Assembly (NCBI RefSeq): GCF_050874005.1
Contig: NZ_JBNMJV010000025.1
Location: forward strand, 1 to 42,686
DNA: 42,686 bases
Direction of reading: 5' to 3'
From: Huintestinicola sp050874005
GTDB lineage: Bacteria > Bacillota > Clostridia > Oscillospirales > Ruminococcaceae
Shown piece after piece: positions 22,550-30,676 of this stretch (position 1 is the first letter of the stretch; each line of letters starts with the position of its first letter). The position numbers were made by a program, and so were the translations under genes. The notes under the pieces are model-generated. The model was not told the origin of the DNA. It searched no databases and was given only the letters and a program-made list of their open reading frames with translations.

Positions 22550-23701
22550 TCATAAGGAATGAGCCAGCTTTTTTACAGCGTCTGCAAGCATATCGGTCTG
22601 GGCTGCGGTGTTGAAAACAGAGGGGGAAAATCTTACGCCGCCCTCGGGAAGCGTTCCTGCGCTGCGGTGGGCGAGACCCGAGCAGTGAAGTCCGCCTCTG
22701 AGGGCAAAGCCGCTGTCGCTGAGAAATGCCGCAGTTTCCTCGGGTGAGGAGCCTTCCACGTTGAAAAGAACTATGGGCAGATAGCTGCACCGCTCCCGCC
22801 TGTATATCCTGACACGGCTCTCGTTCTCGATCGCACCTATAAAGCGGCTGCAAAGCTCGGTCTCACGGGAATGTATCCTTTCCGCTCCCACTCGTTTTAT
22901 AAAGTCTATCCCTGCGCCTACAGTCACGATGCCTACGGTGTTTACGGTTCCGCTTTCGAGTCCCTCGGGAAGAAACGGGGTCTGTTCTGCTTCGAGAGAT
23001 GTGCTGCCCGTTCCGCCTTCCAAGATGTGGTAAATGGGATATTTTCCGTCGGTGATGAGCAGTCCTGTTCCCGTAATGCCGTACAGACCCTTGTGCCCCG
23101 GCATACAGAGAATGTTTATATTATCCCGTTTGATATCAACGGGGATAACTCCGCAAACCTGCGCTCCGTCTCCCACAAAGCAGATGTGTTTTCTGCGGCA
23201 CATTGCGCCTATCCGCTCATAGGGGAGAAGCTGCCCGGTCACATTGCTGCCTAAGGTGCAGATGACCGCTTTGGTGGCGGGAGTTACAAGGCTCTCGAAA
23301 TTATGCACCGTTACGGAATCGTCCGCCGCCGCTTCGGCAATGCTGTAGGTAAGACCTCGTTTTGTAAGCTCGTGAACAGGGCGGAAAACAGAGTTGTGCT
23401 CTAAGGAGGAGATTATTACGTGAAACGGTCTGCCCTCACGCAGGTCACGCTCTGCCAGCCCCTTTATCGCCATATTCAGGCTTTCGGTGCAGTTTGCGGT
23501 GAATATCACGTTCTCGGGAGGGGCGCCGAACATTTCCCCTGCCTTTTCACGGACAGAATAAACAGCCTGCGCTGCGTCCATTGACATTTTGTGTCCGCTT
23601 CGTCCGGGGTTGCCGCCGTACCTTACGATCGCCTCCGCAGCCGCTCTTCGTACGCTTTCGGGCTTCGGATATGTGGTGGCTGCGTTGTCAAAATATATCA
23701 C
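22550..23701 (-). CDS. Cysteine desulfurase family protein (class V aminotransferase fold)
   Basis: 383 residues. MIYFDNAATTYPKP opens the PLP-dependent class V fold. H102 (SSLEHNS), D178 (FVGDGAQ) and K204 (MPGHKGLYG, PLP Schiff base) are in place. The persulfide-carrying loop holds C340 (LRGGLHCSGLAH), so alanine and enzyme-bound sulfur (or selenium) from cysteine or selenocysteine are plausible products. It matches the subgroup I know as EF2568-like, found near selenium-related genes. The upstream DUF3343 gene, 117 bases away on the same strand, encodes a putative Se/S carrier. No scaffold (SufU/IscU) gene is adjacent. Confidence 0.9.
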   Translation of the reverse strand: MIYFDNAATTYPKPESVRRAAAEAIVRYGGNPGRSGHKMSMDAAQAVYSVREKAGEMFGAPPENVIFTANCTESLNMAIKGLAERDLREGRPFHVIISSLEHNSVFRPVHELTKRGLTYSIAEAAADDSVTVHNFESLVTPATKAVICTLGSNVTGQLLPYERIGAMCRRKHICFVGDGAQVCGVIPVDIKRDNINILCMPGHKGLYGITGTGLLITDGKYPIYHILEGGTGSTSLEAEQTPFLPEGLESGTVNTVGIVTVGAGIDFIKRVGAERIHSRETELCSRFIGAIENESRVRIYRRERCSYLPIVLFNVEGSSPEETAAFLSDSGFALRGGLHCSGLAHRSAGTLPEGGVRFSPSVFNTAAQTDMLADAVKKLAHSL

Positions 23702-23730
23702 ATAAGATCATTCCTTCCGGTTTTTAGTTC

Positions 23731-23819
23731 GATACTAAACACCATTAGAATTATGGAGAAGAAATCTCCGCAAGATTTTGCGGCGAGAGCATCTCATAAT
23801 TCAATGGGTTTTTAGTATC
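23731..23819. repeat. 89-base foldback between DUF3343 and desulfurase genes
   Basis: GATACTAAA...ACCATTAGAATTATGGAGA on the left pairs with the inverted TCTCATAATTCAATGGGT...TTTAGTATC on the right, about 28 positions with small bulges. Two inner hairpins are GGAGA/TCTCC and CCGCAA/TTGCGG. It begins at the DUF3343 stop codon and lies upstream of the desulfurase ribosome site in the shared transcript. Confidence 0.7.
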
Positions 23820-24042
23820 AGTTGTCCTGCACGCTGCTAATGGATCTATATGAAATGCCGTTGTCCTCCATTATCTTGACGAGTCTGTCGGAACGGCCCG
23901 TGACGGTAACGCTGTAGCCGCAGCCCCGGAACAGACTGCCCGGTGTGCGCTTTACCTCTGCGGAAATGCCGTATTTTTCAAATACAGACTTCGCCTTGTT
24001 TGCATAGGTCACGGAAGCAAAAGCAATGATGTGCTTATTCAC
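23818..24042 (-). CDS. DUF3343 putative Se/S carrier-like protein
   Basis: 74 residues from the GTG at 24042, eight bases after AAAGGG; a GTG nine bases earlier overlaps that ribosome site. The fold is a small ferredoxin-like alpha/beta domain (HIIAFASVTYANKAKSVFEK, GISAEVKRTPGS). The family's conserved cysteine lies in FRGCGYSV (C41 from this start), where a persulfide or selenide would be carried. Pfam treats this family as Se/S carrier-like. Position just upstream of a cysteine desulfurase supports that. No selD or other selenium gene is in the window. Confidence 0.82.
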   Translation of the reverse strand: MNKHIIAFASVTYANKAKSVFEKYGISAEVKRTPGSLFRGCGYSVTVTGRSDRLVKIMEDNGISYRSISSVQDN

Positions 24043-24088
24043 GCATATCACCCTTTCAGTTGACGGTTATTTATGCTCCGTCTTGTTT

Positions 24089-24119
24089 ATTATATTCAAG
24101 TGGGACGATTTGTGTTCAA
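24089..24119 (-). promoter_or_regulatory. Possible promoter of the DUF3343-desulfurase pair
   Basis: TTGAAC (24119-24114), a long 19-base spacer, TATAAT (24094-24089) on the minus strand. Confidence 0.4.
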
Positions 24120-24149
24120 GAGAGAGCTTTATTCTTTTTTCTTTATTCT

Positions 24150-24204
24150 TTATTATTTATTCTTTAAATAGTTCCCGATTTTAAAAATAAAGAATAAATA
24201 ATAA
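24150..24204. repeat. A/T-rich inverted repeat, member of a dispersed motif
   Basis: TTATTATTTATTCTTTA (24150-24166) is exactly inverted as TAAAGAATAAATAATAA (24188-24204). The same AAAGAATAAATAATAA string recurs at about 27368 and 35352, always between genes. Confidence 0.65.
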
Positions 24205-24223
24205 TGTTTAGCGTGACACAAAA

Positions 24224-24251
24224 ATACCCCGGGAGAAAAATCTCGGGGTAT
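24224..24251. terminator. Hairpin, possible secondary terminator
   Basis: ATACCCCGGGAG and CTCGGGGTAT pair with a small bulge around AAAAAT. It lies downstream of the DUF1540 gene terminator and upstream of the desulfurase operon. Confidence 0.45.
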
Positions 24252-24343
24252 GATTTTCACTCCACTTCAAACTTCGCTCTGAAAGTGCAATCGGTAAGAA
24301 GCAATGCTCCGAAATGATTATGTATTAACTAAATATCAAAAAA

Positions 24344-24374
24344 TATCTCTCCCTGTCACCGGGCAGGGAGAGAT
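24344..24374 (-). terminator. Terminator of the DUF1540 gene
   Basis: ATCTCTCCCTG pairs with CAGGGAGAGAT around a GC-rich loop. On the minus strand it is followed by ATTTTTT. Confidence 0.8.
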
Positions 24375-24391
24375 GAGACTCTTTTATCCGC

Positions 24392-24562
24392 TTACTGGCT
24401 GCCGCCCTTGCATACAAAGGACATACAGTCGGTGCATTCGGGAACGGTGGGGTTAGCCTCGTGTGTGCCTACCTTAATGGTCTCGAGAGAGCAGTAATGC
24501 TCGTTTGCAAGATTGTACTTGCAGCTTGATACATCGCACTTGATAGAAGAATTCTTTGTCAT
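24392..24562 (-). CDS. DUF1540 cysteine-rich small protein
   Basis: 56 residues with six cysteines: IKCDVSSCKYN, HYCSLETIKVG, ECTDCMSFVCK. This is the DUF1540 pattern of short clostridial proteins, probably a small metal- or disulfide-stabilised knuckle. GGAGGAAAAGGAA precedes the ATG at 24562. It ends 18 bases before a strong terminator. Function is unknown; no signal peptide is seen. Confidence 0.85.
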   Translation of the reverse strand: MTKNSSIKCDVSSCKYNLANEHYCSLETIKVGTHEANPTVPECTDCMSFVCKGGSQ

Positions 24563-24596
24563 TTCCTTTTCCTCCGAAAATATATATTATCGTCAG

Positions 24597-24634
24597 ATGT
24601 GCAGTGAGCCTTGCAAACAAAGCTTACTGCACAT
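24597..24634. terminator. Hairpin between the paralog gene and DUF1540 gene
   Basis: ATGTGCAGTGAGCC pairs with an inverted GCTTACTGCACAT (a few mismatches) around GCAAACAA. No T-run follows on either strand, so it may be a weak terminator or RNA processing site. Confidence 0.45.
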
Positions 24635-24694
24635 CGGCGTAATACTATTATTTTCGGAAAAAGGTTTTATGATACTCGGAAAAATTTTGAAAAA

Positions 24695-25933
24695 TCAGTA
24701 TTTGTCTGTCAGAAGAGAAGAGTAGCCGTTGCTGCTGCGAATGTAGGCAACATAATAGAGCTCCCCGTCTGCTTCATATAATCCTTCAGTCCCCAGCTTA
24801 CCGCTTTCCTCGTCACCGAAGTCAGAGATAAGGTGCTGTTCAAGGCTTTCATTGGTCTGCGAAGCAGGAATACCTACAAGGGAGACATCACAGGGAAGAG
24901 ACTCTCTGTCAAGTAACCTCCATAGACAGATGGGAGCATTTTCCGCACTCTCCTCCTCCTGTCTGACGGTCTGACATACCCCCACATACCGCCCCTTGTA
25001 TAAAACCAGATAGCCGTCGTGAACAAGGATGTCAGCGTTATGCACATTCACTCCCTCATAAGGCCTGGTCTCGCAGTATACAAGGGATATGTCAGTGTCT
25101 TCAAAAAAGCTGATGGGTGTGTTTGCAGGAAAGGAAAGATCTCCTATGACCACAGCATTGTCCGAAAAGGCAGCCGCCTCGTCAAATTCCACCTTTTCAC
25201 CCGAAAGGTGCGGCAGGTCGGTCATTCCCGCAAAATCGTCATAGGGAACATATTCGCATAGGGCTTTGTTTTCCTCAAGTTCTGTGCAGTTTAACGCAAA
25301 TATAACTGCGTTGTTTATTATCGGAATGAACATTGCCACCTCTCCGCTGTCGGTAACGTAGGAATATGATAAGCCGTATCCGGAGACATCGGCTTCCGTT
25401 ATGGAAGGCTTGCCGAAGGCGTTTTCCAGCATTTTTATATCGCTGCTTTGGGCTTCTCCCAGACTCCATTTACAGCTGCCTGAGCTTATCATCATACCAA
25501 CGATAACGCCCTCTTCCTCGGAAACGCCCCTTCGGCGGGCAATGTACACATCTCCAAGCTCGCTTTCACCGAAGGCAAGCACTCCCGTAAACATAGAAAA
25601 ATCATAGCCGTCAAGCTTGTATTCATCGCCGTAAATTACCGAGAAGCCCTCGGGCAGGTCGCATATCATAAGGGGCAGGGCAATGCGGCTGTTGTTTATG
25701 CGAATATCGTGAATGGCACTTCTGAGCTTTTCGCTGTTTTCGGCGTTCATTGTTTCCGAGGAGACCCCAAACTTTTTTCCAAGAATTTTTTCAACTGTAT
25801 CCGAGCCGAAATTGTCCGATACATAAGCATATTTTTCATACACCGAGGAAGGCGGTGCTTTAAACGGCAGAGGGATAAAGAACAGGGCAAACAATATGAG
25901 GGCAATAATTTGCAGTACTTTTTTCTTATTCAT
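24695..25933 (-). CDS. Membrane-anchored exported protein, paralog B of a tandem pair
   Basis: 412 residues. The N-terminus is a single hydrophobic helix (KVLQIIALILFALFFIPLPF) with no lipobox cysteine, so the protein is probably anchored by an uncleaved helix. The rest is extracytoplasmic. It shares with its upstream neighbour the segments NAENSEKLRSAIHDIRI, NSRIALPLMICDLPEGF, LEENKALCEYVPY, LYKGRYVG and LPCDVSLVGIPASQ. I recognise no known domain. It starts 24 bases after the paralog and is certainly in its operon. Its stop is followed by a weak hairpin. Confidence 0.8.
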   Translation of the reverse strand: MNKKKVLQIIALILFALFFIPLPFKAPPSSVYEKYAYVSDNFGSDTVEKILGKKFGVSSETMNAENSEKLRSAIHDIRINNSRIALPLMICDLPEGFSVIYGDEYKLDGYDFSMFTGVLAFGESELGDVYIARRRGVSEEEGVIVGMMISSGSCKWSLGEAQSSDIKMLENAFGKPSITEADVSGYGLSYSYVTDSGEVAMFIPIINNAVIFALNCTELEENKALCEYVPYDDFAGMTDLPHLSGEKVEFDEAAAFSDNAVVIGDLSFPANTPISFFEDTDISLVYCETRPYEGVNVHNADILVHDGYLVLYKGRYVGVCQTVRQEEESAENAPICLWRLLDRESLPCDVSLVGIPASQTNESLEQHLISDFGDEESGKLGTEGLYEADGELYYVAYIRSSNGYSSLLTDKY

Positions 25934-25957
25934 TTTTGTTCCTTCCTATGAATAGTA

Positions 25958-27208
25958 TCAGTTGCTTACGGGTTCGGTGATAAGGGCGGATACGCCGCTG
26001 CTTCGTGAATAGAAAACGCAGAATTCCTGACCATCAACCTCGCAGATATCGTACATCACAAGGCTGCCGTCCTCTTTAAGCTCGCTGTTTTCAAAATATG
26101 CGGCAAGGCTTTCGGTGTCCTGGGAGACAGGAATTCCCCCAAGAGAAGCGTCGCAGGGGAGATTTTCCCCGGCTGTAAGATACCAGGCATATATCACGCC
26201 GTCCTCCGCAGGAAGGTCGGGATCCCTCATTGCCCTCACCTCACCGAAATATCTGCCCTTATAAAGCAGGATATATTGGTCGTAGATATTATCCGTGCCG
26301 TCAATGGGAGCGGTCTCCCGTAAGATAAGCCCCATATCCCCGTCAAGACTATTTACGGGAATTAACGGCTGACAGGAAATATCGCCTATTGTAACTGCGG
26401 GAGCACTTAGTACGGATGAGCCTTCAAATTTTTTCTTTTCACCCGTCAGGGGCGGAAGGTCGGTCATATTGTCAAAATCATTGTACGGAACATATTCACA
26501 GAGGGCTTTGTTTTCCTCAAGGCGGGTGCAGTCCGGGGAGGTTATCATCACGGCGGAGATATAGGGCATAAACCGTGCAAATTCGCCGCTGTCCGATACA
26601 TAGAAAAGGTCGGGGATATTTTCGTCCGATAGGTTTTCGGCGGCAGAGGGAGTGCCGAATATACGTTCAAGCTCTGTGGGACTGCATATATCCGCTTCGC
26701 CGACGCTCCATTTGCAGGTGTCCGAGGAGATGGTCATTGAGAAGATAACTCCCTCAGTCTCGCTCATTCCGCTGCCTTTGAGAATTGTAAGGTCGGCAAG
26801 CTTTTCACCGCCCTTAATAATTGCGCCGCCGTCACCCGTTTCAAGCCGTTCGCCGCCGAAGATAAGCTCGCCCTCAAAATACATATAGTCGTTATCAAAC
26901 CTTTCGCCCTTTCCGTACTGCACCAAAAAGCCTTCGGGCAGGTCGCAGACCAGAACAGGCAGGGCAATGCGGCTGTTGTTTATGCGGATATCACTTACGG
27001 CGGCTCGGAACTTTTCGCTGTTTTCCGCCGACATTACATTTGTACTGCCGAAGTTTTCCGCAAAGGTACTCATAACTATTTCCGAGCCGAAATTATCGGC
27101 GGTATGGGAATACTGCTCATAGGGGGAAAGGGAGGCTTTTTCGGCTTTGCAGGCGGTGAGAAGCAAGGCGGCGGAGAATATAAGGGCTGTGAGATTATTA
27201 TGTTTCAT
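25958..27208 (-). CDS. Exported lipoprotein, paralog A of a tandem pair
   Basis: 416 residues. The signal MKHNNLTALIFSAALLLTAC makes this a lipoprotein (Cys20), in contrast to its paralog. Shared blocks with the downstream gene (YEQYSHTADNFGSE, DIRINNSRIALP, LEENKALCEYVPYNDF, MTDLP, LYKGRYFGEV, NLPCDASLGGIPVSQ) run through the whole length, so the pair arose by tandem duplication. Four-residue periodicity or binding motifs are not evident, and no family is recognised. A consensus promoter lies upstream. Confidence 0.82.
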   Translation of the reverse strand: MKHNNLTALIFSAALLLTACKAEKASLSPYEQYSHTADNFGSEIVMSTFAENFGSTNVMSAENSEKFRAAVSDIRINNSRIALPVLVCDLPEGFLVQYGKGERFDNDYMYFEGELIFGGERLETGDGGAIIKGGEKLADLTILKGSGMSETEGVIFSMTISSDTCKWSVGEADICSPTELERIFGTPSAAENLSDENIPDLFYVSDSGEFARFMPYISAVMITSPDCTRLEENKALCEYVPYNDFDNMTDLPPLTGEKKKFEGSSVLSAPAVTIGDISCQPLIPVNSLDGDMGLILRETAPIDGTDNIYDQYILLYKGRYFGEVRAMRDPDLPAEDGVIYAWYLTAGENLPCDASLGGIPVSQDTESLAAYFENSELKEDGSLVMYDICEVDGQEFCVFYSRSSGVSALITEPVSN

Positions 27209-27226
27209 TGGTTTTGTCCTTTCAGA

Positions 27227-27249
27227 AGCACATCTCGCTCATATGTGCT
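27227..27249. promoter_or_regulatory. Inverted repeat in the leader of the paralog operon
   Basis: AGCACAT (27227-27233) and ATGTGCT (27243-27249) form a perfect 7-base dyad between the promoter and the start codon: either an operator or a leader hairpin. Confidence 0.4.
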
Positions 27250-27262
27250 GAGACTTTATTAT

Positions 27263-27291
27263 ATTATAGCACAAATGTTTACAAATGTCAA
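27263..27291 (-). promoter_or_regulatory. Consensus promoter of the paralog operon
   Basis: On the minus strand, TTGACA (27291-27286), 17-base spacer, TATAAT (27268-27263). Confidence 0.85.
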
Positions 27292-27360
27292 TATGCAAAT
27301 AGCACAAAATTTCCGGATACTATTCTGCAATATACGATAATTGCGGGGAACTGTAATTTA

Positions 27361-27387
27361 AATAATAAAGAATAAATAATAAAGAAT
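27361..27387. repeat. A/T-rich dispersed repeat
   Basis: AATAATAAAGAATAAATAAT followed by AAAGAATT, immediately downstream of the esterase stop. Same motif as at 24188 and 35352. Confidence 0.5.
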
Positions 27388-27390
27388 TGA

Positions 27391-28197
27391 TTATTGCTCA
27401 AGCCCTTGCGCCCAGCGGAGAGCAAGGTCAAACCATTCTGCGGCAACCGGATTTATATATCGGGGGTCGTTATTTTTTATGGTGGTTGTGTCGCACATTG
27501 CAATTCCGTGACCGCCTTTGGGGAAAATGTGAAGCTCATAGGGGACCTTTTTCTCCGACAGGGCAGCGGCGAACATCAGGCTGTTTTGTACAGGGACAAC
27601 ATTATCATCGGCGCAGTGCCATATGAATGCGGGTGGAGTGTTTTCCGAGACGTGGTTCTCGAGAGAAGCAAGGGCTTTGAGCTCCTCGGTGGGGGCTATA
27701 TTTTTGGCGGACAGGGGGTGGGTGTATTTTCCTGCTGTGATAACGGGGTAGCAGAGTATCATTTTATCGGGGCGGATATTTTCCGTAAAAAGCTCTGCAT
27801 AACGCTCTGAGTGCACGCCGAGGCTGGCGCAGAGATGTCCGCCTGCGGAAAAGCCGCAGAGTATTATCCTGCCGTCGCAGGAAAGCTCGTCGGCATTTTT
27901 TCGTATATATGACACAGCCGCCGCAAGTTCTAAAAGGGCGGTGGGAAAGGGTTTATCCACGCAGCTGTACTCAAGTACAAAGCCGTTATAGCCGTGGGAA
28001 TACCACCTTGCGGCGCAGGGTTCCCCTTCCCTTTTTGAACAATGCTCATAGCTTCCCCCGGGGACGGCTATGAGGGCGGGGAATTTTCTGTCCGGGTCTG
28101 TATCGTGGATAATGCAGGTGAGCGAGGGGGAAAGTCCCTCACCCGAAAGTCCTGCTTTTTTATAGGGGGGGTCAAGGTTTACTATGAAAGTTTTCAT
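27391..28197 (-). CDS. Alpha/beta-hydrolase, acetyl-xylan-esterase-like
   Basis: 268 residues. The catalytic triad is visible: S117 in GFSAGGH, D197 or D198 in WHCADDNVVPV, and H230 in FPKGGHG. VPGGSYEHC is the oxyanion-hole 'HGG-like' loop. This is the pattern of the small esterases often annotated as xylanase-associated acetyl or feruloyl esterases. There is no signal peptide, so it would act on imported, acetylated sugar oligomers. The ATG follows the GH5 stop by one base (TGA-T-ATG), giving strict translational coupling to a secreted glycanase. Confidence 0.87.
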   Translation of the reverse strand: MKTFIVNLDPPYKKAGLSGEGLSPSLTCIIHDTDPDRKFPALIAVPGGSYEHCSKREGEPCAARWYSHGYNGFVLEYSCVDKPFPTALLELAAAVSYIRKNADELSCDGRIILCGFSAGGHLCASLGVHSERYAELFTENIRPDKMILCYPVITAGKYTHPLSAKNIAPTEELKALASLENHVSENTPPAFIWHCADDNVVPVQNSLMFAAALSEKKVPYELHIFPKGGHGIAMCDTTTIKNNDPRYINPVAAEWFDLALRWAQGLEQ

Positions 28198-28198
28198 A

Positions 28199-29356
28199 TC
28201 ATTCCACGCTTTCTCTGAGAGCTTCGCCTAAGCCCTCAACTCTCCATTTGTGATTTTCACGGTCGAACACCTCGCCGTTGTCCCAGAGGAAGGTTCGTAT
28301 TCCCATATCATAACAGGTCTCGGAAACCGTTTTGGCAAATTTCAGGCAGCTCTCCTCTGAGTTTTGTATGCAGAAGCCGTATTCTCCGATTATAACGGGA
28401 ACGCCTTTGTCAACGAAATTCTTCTTGAGCAGGTACATTTTATCCTTGAGCAGCTTTATATCGCTGTCGGTGCCCCAGGTCTTCTGCTTGTTGGTGATGC
28501 AGAACTCCCAGGGGGTGTAGTAATGGACGGAGAGGATAATGTTATCGTCCTCGGGGAGAGTGAAGCGTGGGTCGCAGGTCTTGGCGATATCTGTCCAGTA
28601 GCCTGCGATAAGGAGGGCACGGCTGCCGTTGTTTTTGCCGCTTGCACGGACGGTCTCGGTAAAGAGGCTGTTTATTTTTCCCAGAAGCTCGTATGCTTTG
28701 TCCGAGGGAAGGCTATCAAAGCCTATTTCATTGGCGCTCTCGAAAATAAGGCGGTCGGGATAGTCCCCGAAGCGGTCGCATATCTGCTTCCAGAGGGCGG
28801 TGTATTTTTGTGCAAATCCGTCGTAATCTTCGGCGGCGGTCCTTACCCAGGCGCCGAATTTGGCGTCGTCGCCACCGTCGTGGTGAATGTTGATTATGAC
28901 GTACATATCAAGGTCTATGGCGTAGTCCACTACCTCCTGCACTCTGTCAAGCCACTCTTCGTCTATTTTGTAGTCGGGGGCTTCTCCCAGATGGTCACGC
29001 CAGGTAACGGGTATTCTTACGGCGTTTATCCCCTCTGCTTTCAGGGCTTCAAAGAGGGCTTTGTCCGTCATGGGGTTGCCCCAGAGAGTTTCGTCAACTT
29101 TTCCGTTTTCGGGAACTTCGTTTACTATCCCGTCACCGTCTCTGTCGGCGGCGCATACGTCAAGAGTATTGCCTAAATTCCAGCCTATTTTCATATCCGA
29201 AACTATTTCCGAAGCGGTGCGGAATTCTGCTGAAACTGCTTGGCTATCCGAATAGGTCTGTTCATCTGACGGCTGTACTGCTCCTGTGCAGGCGGACATT
29301 ATTGCTGCTGACAGCAGACAGGCGATAAGCTTTGAAAGTTCGGATACTGCGTTCAT
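28199..29356 (-). CDS. GH5 family glycanase lipoprotein (cellulase-like)
   Basis: 385 residues. The lipoprotein signal ends at MSAC (Cys23). The GH5 barrel starts MKIGWNLGNTLDV and carries IRIPVTW, IINIHHDGG, the acid/base in FESANEIGF (E210) and the nucleophile in VIIGEYGF (E325). It should hydrolyse beta-1,4-linked glucans or related polymers at the cell surface. An acidic loop DRDGDGIVNE (71-80) resembles an EF-hand/dockerin-type calcium loop but is single. No dockerin pair or carbohydrate-binding module is present. The next gene, an esterase, is coupled to it. Confidence 0.92.
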   Translation of the reverse strand: MNAVSELSKLIACLLSAAIMSACTGAVQPSDEQTYSDSQAVSAEFRTASEIVSDMKIGWNLGNTLDVCAADRDGDGIVNEVPENGKVDETLWGNPMTDKALFEALKAEGINAVRIPVTWRDHLGEAPDYKIDEEWLDRVQEVVDYAIDLDMYVIINIHHDGGDDAKFGAWVRTAAEDYDGFAQKYTALWKQICDRFGDYPDRLIFESANEIGFDSLPSDKAYELLGKINSLFTETVRASGKNNGSRALLIAGYWTDIAKTCDPRFTLPEDDNIILSVHYYTPWEFCITNKQKTWGTDSDIKLLKDKMYLLKKNFVDKGVPVIIGEYGFCIQNSEESCLKFAKTVSETCYDMGIRTFLWDNGEVFDRENHKWRVEGLGEALRESVE

Positions 29357-29383
29357 TCCCTGATCGTCCTTTCCTGTTTATGA

Positions 29384-30652
29384 TCATTTTTCCTTCTGCT
29401 GTTTTTTTACAGAGCAAAGGGCAGTAAAGCCCTGCTTAAAGCCAAGTATTCCCTTAGCTGTCTCGGGGCGCATAGCCTCCTCTCCGCATATCATAACTAT
29501 GCCTGTGCAGCTTTTTGTCACAAGCTCCCATTCGGGGCAGTCCCAGGCTTTAGGGGCGCAGAGAAGTATCACATCATACTGGGCGGAAAGGTATTCAATA
29601 AGCTGTTCATATGCGGGTGAGGAGAAAACCGCAACGGGTGAGGAAATGCTTTTGCTGTCGGCAATGATGTCTACGCCCTTTCTTGCGTTTATGGTGAGAG
29701 CGTCCCATATGGTACAGTTTCCCGAGATGATATCCGCAAGTCTGCCCTTGGGAGTTATCTTGAAAAATCTTGCTGTTTCGGGCTTTTGGAGGCGACAGTC
29801 AATTACCGCTGTGCGGTGTCCGTTTTCCGCTAAAGCGCAGGCAAGGTAGGCGGTTATTTTTGTAACGGGAGATATTTCCGCTCCCGGGGAGCGGAAGTCG
29901 GGGGCTATGGCTATGACTCTCGGGGGAGTGCTGCCGCTTGCGGAAATAAGCTGGCCGGCGGCTTCCTTATATCCGCTTTTTTCCAGACCCTCGGGAGCGG
30001 AAAGGGGCAGTTCGCCCAAATTTACAGATGAACGGCAGGCGTCCTCGATATACTCCTGCATTGAGAGGGCATACTGATAATCATTTTCAGTATCCGCTTT
30101 TTCGGGGCGGTATCGCTCGTGTTTTTCATTGCCTGAACCCGACATAAACAGGAAGCAGACAAGTCCTGCCGCAAGTCCTGCGGAAAGGACTATGGGGATA
30201 TAAGGGATTTGGGGAGTATGGGGCATATCGTAGTAGGATATGACCTCAAAAGGGGGGATATCTTCGCATTGCTCCGCAAAGCATATGATATTTATAAGTA
30301 TTATGGGGGCTTCGGAGGGGGAGGAAAGGTCCCTTAAAATTATTTCCGCTCCCGAGCTGCTGTCAAGTCTTTCCACCGACAGGGAGGCTTTAAGCTCCTC
30401 GGCGGAAAGTCCCGATGCTGCTCCTGCACGTTTGAGAAAATCTTCTTCTGTGACGGCTTTCCGGAAGGCTGAAACGCTTCTTGTGACCTCGGTATTTACA
30501 ACGCCCTCTGTGGGATTTGTTTCCGTAAAATATATGAGCGCACGCCCGTTTTCGGCAGGGTCTGCCGAAAAAAGGCAGAAAGCCCCTGCGGCGGCAGCTG
30601 TCATAACTGCCGCAAGCAGGGGATATAGAGCCTTTTTTATTCTTCGGGACAT
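29384..30652 (-). CDS. Wzz/BY-kinase-like membrane protein with degenerate nucleotide site
   Basis: 422 residues. Two membrane helices (about 8-28 and 151-170) flank an extracytoplasmic region whose VNTEVTRSVSAFRKAV and LSAEELKASLSVERLD fit the Wzz-type chain-length domain. The cytoplasmic half follows the BY-kinase/MinD fold (RVIAIAPDFRSPGAEIS, ACALAENGHRTAVIDCRLQKP, YDVILLCAPKAW). The P-loop GxGKST is replaced by SPVTKIT, Walker A' has IDCRLQKP and the Walker B aspartate is a cysteine. The tail is lysine-rich with no tyrosine cluster. It is probably a non-catalytic scaffold of polysaccharide export. It lies between the carboxypeptidase and GH5 genes with gaps of 24 and 27 bases. Confidence 0.75.
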   Translation of the reverse strand: MSRRIKKALYPLLAAVMTAAAAGAFCLFSADPAENGRALIYFTETNPTEGVVNTEVTRSVSAFRKAVTEEDFLKRAGAASGLSAEELKASLSVERLDSSSGAEIILRDLSSPSEAPIILINIICFAEQCEDIPPFEVISYYDMPHTPQIPYIPIVLSAGLAAGLVCFLFMSGSGNEKHERYRPEKADTENDYQYALSMQEYIEDACRSSVNLGELPLSAPEGLEKSGYKEAAGQLISASGSTPPRVIAIAPDFRSPGAEISPVTKITAYLACALAENGHRTAVIDCRLQKPETARFFKITPKGRLADIISGNCTIWDALTINARKGVDIIADSKSISSPVAVFSSPAYEQLIEYLSAQYDVILLCAPKAWDCPEWELVTKSCTGIVMICGEEAMRPETAKGILGFKQGFTALCSVKKQQKEK

Positions 30653-30676
30653 TGCCTGACTCTCCTTAGCTTTTCA

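Noticed and set aside
24392..24562. SCIFF-type six-cysteine ribosomal peptide precursor
   Set aside because: The cysteine spacing and ECTDCMSF motif fit DUF1540, and no radical SAM maturase is adjacent.
28364..29176. 270-codon plus-strand open frame
   Set aside because: Antisense to the GH5 gene, with no ribosome site or domain.
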